Positions 49,706 through 52,759 of a stretch of DNA of 52,759 nucleotides are shown here, piece after piece. The stretch spans positions 1 to 52,759 of the forward strand of contig JAYRXX010000053.1 in NCBI GenBank assembly GCA_041917295.1. Direction: 5' to 3'. Every line of letters starts with the position of its first letter. The stretch's first letter is position 1. The stretch comes from JADKHR01 sp041917295 (GTDB lineage Bacteria; Elusimicrobiota; Elusimicrobia; FEN-1173). The position numbers and the translations under genes were made by a program. The notes beneath the pieces are model-generated. The model saw only the letters and a program-made list of their open reading frames with translations. It was not told the origin of the DNA and did not search any database.

Positions 49706-50971
49706 TTGAAAAAGAACGTTCTTATCATCGGGGCCGGAGCCGTGGGACATGTGGCGGCGCACAAGTGCGCCCAAAACAACGACGTGTTGGGAGACATCTG
49801 CATTGCGTCGCGAACCGTCGACAAATGCGACAAAATTATCGAAAGCATTCACCGGAAAAAAAATATTAAAGATTCCTCACGGCGGATTTATTCCCGGCCC
49901 ATCGACGCCCTCGACGTGACCGCGACCACCAACCTCATCGAAGACACCCAATCGGAGATCGTGATTAATTTGGGGCAGGCCTACGTGAACATGTCGGTTT
50001 TGGAAGCCTGCTTGAACGCCCGCGTGACCTACATGGACACCGCCATTCACGAAGATCCCACCAAAGTTTGCGAGGACCCGCCCTGGTACGCCAACTACGA
50101 ATGGAAACGGCGCGATCGGTGCAAAAAAAAGGGGGTCAACGCCATTTTGGGCGTGGGGTTTGACCCGGGCGTGGTGAACGCCTGGTGCGCATTGGCGGTG
50201 AAACATCACTTCGATACCGTCGACACAATCGACATTTTGGACGTCAACGCGGGGAGCCACGGGAAATATTTCGCCACCAACTTTGACCCGGAAATCAATT
50301 TCCGGGAATTTAAAAAAGTCTGGGCCTGGATCGACCGCAAGTGGGTGTGTTCGCCGGTTCACACGGAAAAATGGATGTACAAGTTTCCCGTGGTGGGCGA
50401 ACGGCCCGTCTACTTGAACGGGCACGACGAGTTGCATTCCCTTTACAAAAACATCGACGCCAACTCGATCCGCTTTTGGATGGGGTTTGGGGATCACTAC
50501 TTGAACGTGTTTAATGTGTTGAAAAATATCGGTATGTTGTCCGAAGTGCCCGTGAAAACCGCCGAGGGCGTGGAGGTGGTTCCGTTGAAAGTGTTGAAAG
50601 CCGTGTTGCCGGACCCCGCTTCGTTGGCCCCGGGTTACACGGGCCATACCTGCATCGGGAACTTGGTGAAGGGAGAAAAGGGGGGGAAACACAAGGAACT
50701 TTTTATTTACAACACCTGCGATCACGCGGCGTGTTACAAAGAAGTCGAGTCGCAGGCCATTTCTTACACGGCCGGCGTGCCGCCCGTGGCCGCGGCCATC
50801 CTGGTGGCCAAGGGCGTTTGGAACCCCAAAACCATGGTCAACGTGGAAGAACTGAATCCGGACCCGTTTATTGCGCTTCTGGACAAAATTGGCCTTCCAA
50901 CCAAGATCGAAGATCGGACCCCCGAGGTGAAACAAGAAAAAAAGGCGCCCCGTAAAAAGGCCTCCGCCTGA
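49706..50971 (+). CDS. Carboxynorspermidine synthase (saccharopine dehydrogenase-like)
   Basis: This 421-residue protein uses a TTG start after AGGAG; it begins MKKNVLIIGAGAVGHVAAHKCA, a Rossmann NAD(P)-binding motif GxGxVG. LYS1/saccharopine-dehydrogenase-type features follow: NLGQAYVNMSVLEACL, TYMDTAIHEDP, GVGFDPGVVNAWCALA, NFDPEINFREF and TGHTCIGNLV. Encoded next to nspC, it should condense aspartate semialdehyde with a diamine to make carboxynorspermidine or carboxyspermidine. Together they are the alternative polyamine route. The basic C-terminal tail (KQEKKAPRKKASA) is an extension. Confidence 0.92.
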   Translation: MKKNVLIIGAGAVGHVAAHKCAQNNDVLGDICIASRTVDKCDKIIESIHRKKNIKDSSRRIYSRPIDALDVTATTNLIEDTQSEIVINLGQAYVNMSVLEACLNARVTYMDTAIHEDPTKVCEDPPWYANYEWKRRDRCKKKGVNAILGVGFDPGVVNAWCALAVKHHFDTVDTIDILDVNAGSHGKYFATNFDPEINFREFKKVWAWIDRKWVCSPVHTEKWMYKFPVVGERPVYLNGHDELHSLYKNIDANSIRFWMGFGDHYLNVFNVLKNIGMLSEVPVKTAEGVEVVPLKVLKAVLPDPASLAPGYTGHTCIGNLVKGEKGGKHKELFIYNTCDHAACYKEVESQAISYTAGVPPVAAAILVAKGVWNPKTMVNVEELNPDPFIALLDKIGLPTKIEDRTPEVKQEKKAPRKKASA

Positions 50972-50992
50972 GACACAGAATCAACGGCCTTA

Positions 50993-51039
50993 AATCCCTC
51001 ACCTGTCCCTTCGGGACATCCTCTCCCAAGGGGAGAGGG
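50993..51039 (+). repeat. Dispersed palindromic repeat after carboxynorspermidine synthase
   Basis: Same sequence as at 39754-39798 (CCCTCACCTGTCCCTTCGGG and following bases). It directly precedes an inverted long-form copy. Confidence 0.85.
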
Positions 51040-51051
51040 AAATTCTTTGTT

Positions 51052-51147
51052 TTCCTTCCCCTCTTGGGGGGACCGTCGCAGAGCTCCGGTCACCTGGGGC
51101 GGCAGAGCCGCTGGTTCGAAGGTGCTCCGAAGGAGCGGATGAGGGAA
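51052..51147 (-). repeat. Inverted long-form repeat supplying the msrA start region
   Basis: Read on the minus strand this is TCCCTCATCCGCTCCTTCGG...AAGAGGGGAAGG. On the plus strand its last bases are AAGGAGCGGATGAGGGA, which contain both the ribosome-binding site and the start codon used by msrA. Confidence 0.8.
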
Positions 51148-51777
51148 CTGGGCAGTTGCATTAAACGATTGATCGGGTTCGTTCTTGGGGTCGGGTTTTT
51201 GTTCGCTGGAGGGTTTATGGTAGCCTCTGTTAACGCATCTGAGAAAAAAGAGTTGGCCACGTTCGCGGGCGGCTGTTTTTGGTGCATGGAACCGCCCTTT
51301 GAAGGGCAAAAGGGCGTTTTGGACGTGGTGGCCGGCTATATCGGCGGGTCCACGGTGAACCCGACCTACGAACAGGTGTGCACCGGGGATACCGGCCACG
51401 CTGAAGCCGTTCAAGTAACGTTTGATCCGGCCCAAATCCGTTACGAAGAACTGCTGGACATCTTTTGGCGCAACATCGATCCCACCACCGAAAACGCCCA
51501 GTTTGCCGACCAGGGAACCCAATACCGCACCGCTATTTTTTACCATTCGGAAGATCAAAAAAAGGCGGCCTTGGCGTCGAAGAAAAAGCTGTCGGATTCC
51601 GGAAAGTTTTCAGGGGGGATTGTGACGGAGATTGTTCCGGCGGGGGTTTTCTATTTGGCGGAAGAGGATCATCAGGACTATTTTAAAAAACAGCCGTTTC
51701 GTTACAACCGATACAAAGAGGGTTCCGGCCGATCCGGTTACCTGAAACGAACCTGGCCCGATGCAAAAAAACAGTGA
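51139..51777 (+). CDS. msrA: Peptide methionine sulfoxide reductase A, exported
   Basis: The ATG at 51139 follows AAGGAG. The first 33 residues form a signal peptide or anchor (LIGFVLGVGFLFAGGFMVASVNA). MsrA core: FAGGCFWCMEPPFEG with catalytic Cys46, VVAGYIGGSTVNPTYEQVCTGDTGHAEAV, DIFWRNIDPTTENAQFADQGTQYRTAIFYH and EEDHQDYF. It repairs methionine-S-sulfoxide, here probably in the periplasm. No fused MsrB domain and no resolving Cys at the far C-terminus visible. The initiation region lies in a palindromic repeat, so the original leader was replaced. Confidence 0.92.
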   Translation: MRELGSCIKRLIGFVLGVGFLFAGGFMVASVNASEKKELATFAGGCFWCMEPPFEGQKGVLDVVAGYIGGSTVNPTYEQVCTGDTGHAEAVQVTFDPAQIRYEELLDIFWRNIDPTTENAQFADQGTQYRTAIFYHSEDQKKAALASKKKLSDSGKFSGGIVTEIVPAGVFYLAEEDHQDYFKKQPFRYNRYKEGSGRSGYLKRTWPDAKKQ

Positions 51778-51918
51778 CTGATTCCGGCACGGAATCTGTT
51801 CGAAAAATTCAATCAACCGTTTCTTTGTTCCGGCAAGGGAGGGAAGATTCCGTTCAAAACGCTTTCGACGGTGGTCTTCCTGGGAATCCCGGCCGGCGGG
51901 AATCCGTCCCTCGTTGAG

Positions 51919-52434
51919 ATGAAAATCCTCAGCCTCTTTCCGTTGCTCTTTTTTGTGGGGATTGCCGTCCGCCATTACAGGGCGGGCCGGTGGGGCGACG
52001 CGTTGTGGATGTGTCATTTGTCCAACATTGTTTTGGCGGCGGGGCTTTTTTTCAATCAACCGTTTCTTGTGTTTTTGGCTCTCCCCTGGTTGCTGTTTGG
52101 GATTCCCCTTTGGTTGGCGGAAGTGATTCGAACCCGCAAAGTTGTGCCCTTATCCGTTTTAACCCATTTTGGCGGGGCCGGGATCGCCCTGTACGCCGCG
52201 TCGCAAATGGGCGCGGTGCCAGGAACTTGGTGGGCTTCGTGGCTTTTTGCCCTCGCGGCCCAGGGGGTCTGTCGGCGGTGGACGCCGCCGGAATTAAACG
52301 TCAACGTCACCCATCGCGTGTATGACGCCTGGAAACCTTATTTTAAATCGTTTCGGCTTTTTTGGATTTTTTGCATTTCCGCCGCGGCGGTAATTCTTTG
52401 GCTGTTGGAACAATTGTTTTCCGTTGTCTTCTGA
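51919..52434 (+). CDS. Conserved integral membrane protein
   Basis: The ATG at 51919 is preferred because it starts the first helix (MKILSLFPLLFFVGIAVRHY); an in-frame start at 51871 would add a soluble leader. The 171-residue protein has about five helices: LWMCHLSNIVLAAGLFF, FLVFLALPWLLFGIPLWLAEV, LTHFGGAGIALYAA, WWASWLFALAAQGVC and FRLFWIFCISAAAVILWLLEQL. Conserved-looking HLSN, GIPLWL, LTHFGG and NVNVTHRVYDAW motifs suggest a defined but unnamed membrane family. Function unknown. Confidence 0.65.
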   Translation: MKILSLFPLLFFVGIAVRHYRAGRWGDALWMCHLSNIVLAAGLFFNQPFLVFLALPWLLFGIPLWLAEVIRTRKVVPLSVLTHFGGAGIALYAASQMGAVPGTWWASWLFALAAQGVCRRWTPPELNVNVTHRVYDAWKPYFKSFRLFWIFCISAAAVILWLLEQLFSVVF

Positions 52435-52536
52435 CGGCAGAATCGATCGTTAACTTATTAACTCAAGAACGTCCCCTATTTATTATCGTGTCGGGGCGTG
52501 GTAGAATCGGGGCGGTCCCATTTATACCCTATTTGG

Positions 52537-52610
52537 GCGGGTGTAGTTCAATGGTAGAACGGCAGCCTTCCAAGCTGCACACGAGGGTTCGATTCCCTTC
52601 ACCCGCTCCA
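52537..52610 (+). tRNA. trnG: tRNA-Gly (anticodon TCC)
   Basis: Acceptor arms GCGGGTG (52537-52543) and CACCCGC (52600-52606) pair fully. The D-loop holds AGTTCAATGGTAGAA. The anticodon stem GCAGC/GCTGC encloses CTTCCAA with anticodon TCC (52569-52571). The T-arm has GGTTCGATTCC. CCA is encoded (52608-52610). Confidence 0.96.
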
Positions 52611-52647
52611 TTATTTCATGGCCGACTTTGTCGGCCGTATATGTTGC

Positions 52648-52667
52648 GCGGGGGAAGGGAATCGAAC
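52648..52667 (-). repeat. Inverted partial copy of the tRNA-Gly 3' end
   Basis: This 20-nt stretch is the reverse complement of tRNA-Gly positions 52587-52606 at 19 of 20 bases. It lies 41 nt after the acceptor stem. Between them GGCCGA/TCGGCC (52620-52635) forms a small hairpin. Confidence 0.75.
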
Positions 52668-52730
52668 GGGTTTTCCCGCCGACCCTGGGGAGGAAAAGGG
52701 CCCGCCGGGCGGGCCCGTCAGGGAAAACCC
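52668..52730. repeat. Nested GC-rich palindrome downstream of tRNA-Gly
   Basis: GGGTTTTCCC (52668-52677) pairs with GGGAAAACCC (52721-52730) around an inner perfect palindrome, GGGCCCGCCGGGCGGGCCC (52698-52716). It resembles a terminator or a palindromic repeat. The window ends shortly after. Confidence 0.6.
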
Positions 52731-52759
52731 AGGCCTGGAAGAGGGAGGCGCTAGCCGAC

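Noticed and set aside
47873..49852. 659-residue open frame on the minus strand
   Set aside because: It lies opposite batE, nspC and the start of the synthase gene, all with clear families. The frame is open because of GC-rich third positions; its protein is low-complexity and His/Arg-rich without recognisable motifs.
49877..50935. 352-residue open frame on the minus strand
   Set aside because: Antisense shadow of the carboxynorspermidine synthase gene.
52362..52754. 130-residue open frame across the tRNA
   Set aside because: It overlaps the membrane-protein gene and translates tRNA-Gly and its downstream palindromes.

Overview
The window looks like part of a chromosome from a diderm (outer-membrane) bacterium of moderate GC content. 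The outer membrane is shown by several beta-barrel proteins, PorV-family proteins, an OmpA-type lipoprotein and a classical autotransporter. Large surface proteins ending in T9SS-like C-terminal sorting domains, dedicated PorV partners, and a carboxynorspermidine pathway would fit Elusimicrobiota or a related little-cultured phylum. That placement is inference; no rRNA or ribosomal marker is present.

Layout. (1) 1-757: 3' end of a probable polymorphic-toxin gene and a small probable immunity gene. (2) 823-4113: a beta-barrel protein, a secreted beta-propeller protein with a sorting domain, and its PorV partner. (3) 4114-10570: an unusual mosaic. Blocks of unrelated genes (three envelope proteins; a paralogue of the first beta-barrel; an MNT/HEPN toxin-antitoxin pair; a second nucleotidyltransferase pair with a frameshift) are separated by partial copies of the 3' end of the upstream porV gene. 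(4) 11027-27426: a 2,383-residue secreted FN3/propeller protein, an RHH/PIN toxin-antitoxin pair, a PLD-type protein, a second FN3/propeller protein with its PorV partner, and a further PorV protein. (5) 27464-32268: TRL-like lipoprotein with a strong terminator, OmpA-type lipoprotein, autotransporter, Cys/Gly-rich membrane peptide, GlsB/YeaQ-like protein. (6) 32292-37250: a 169-nt near-palindrome, then a third FN3/propeller cargo with its PorV partner. (7) 37446-39704, minus strand: small hypothetical protein and an RhlE-like helicase. (8) 39931-48532: MoxR-DUF58-Bat operon (stress/aerotolerance-type AAA+/VWA system) interrupted by a DUF559 nuclease gene flanked by inverted repeats. (9) 48551-52610: nspC and carboxynorspermidine synthase, exported MsrA, a membrane protein, tRNA-Gly(TCC).

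The genes appear to work in three groups. First, a cell-surface display set: cargo proteins share a FlgD/T9SS-like tail ending in K-x-x-x-Q-R, and most are translationally coupled by a 4-nt overlap to a PorV-type barrel. Second, a chromosomally placed set of toxin-antitoxin and toxin-immunity modules. Third, housekeeping operons (bat, polyamine, msrA). The window is also rich in dispersed palindromic repeats, several lying inside coding sequence. The strongest candidates for something undescribed are the porV 3'-fragment/cassette array (3907-10570) and the DUF559 gene bounded by inverted palindromic repeats (41817-42233).
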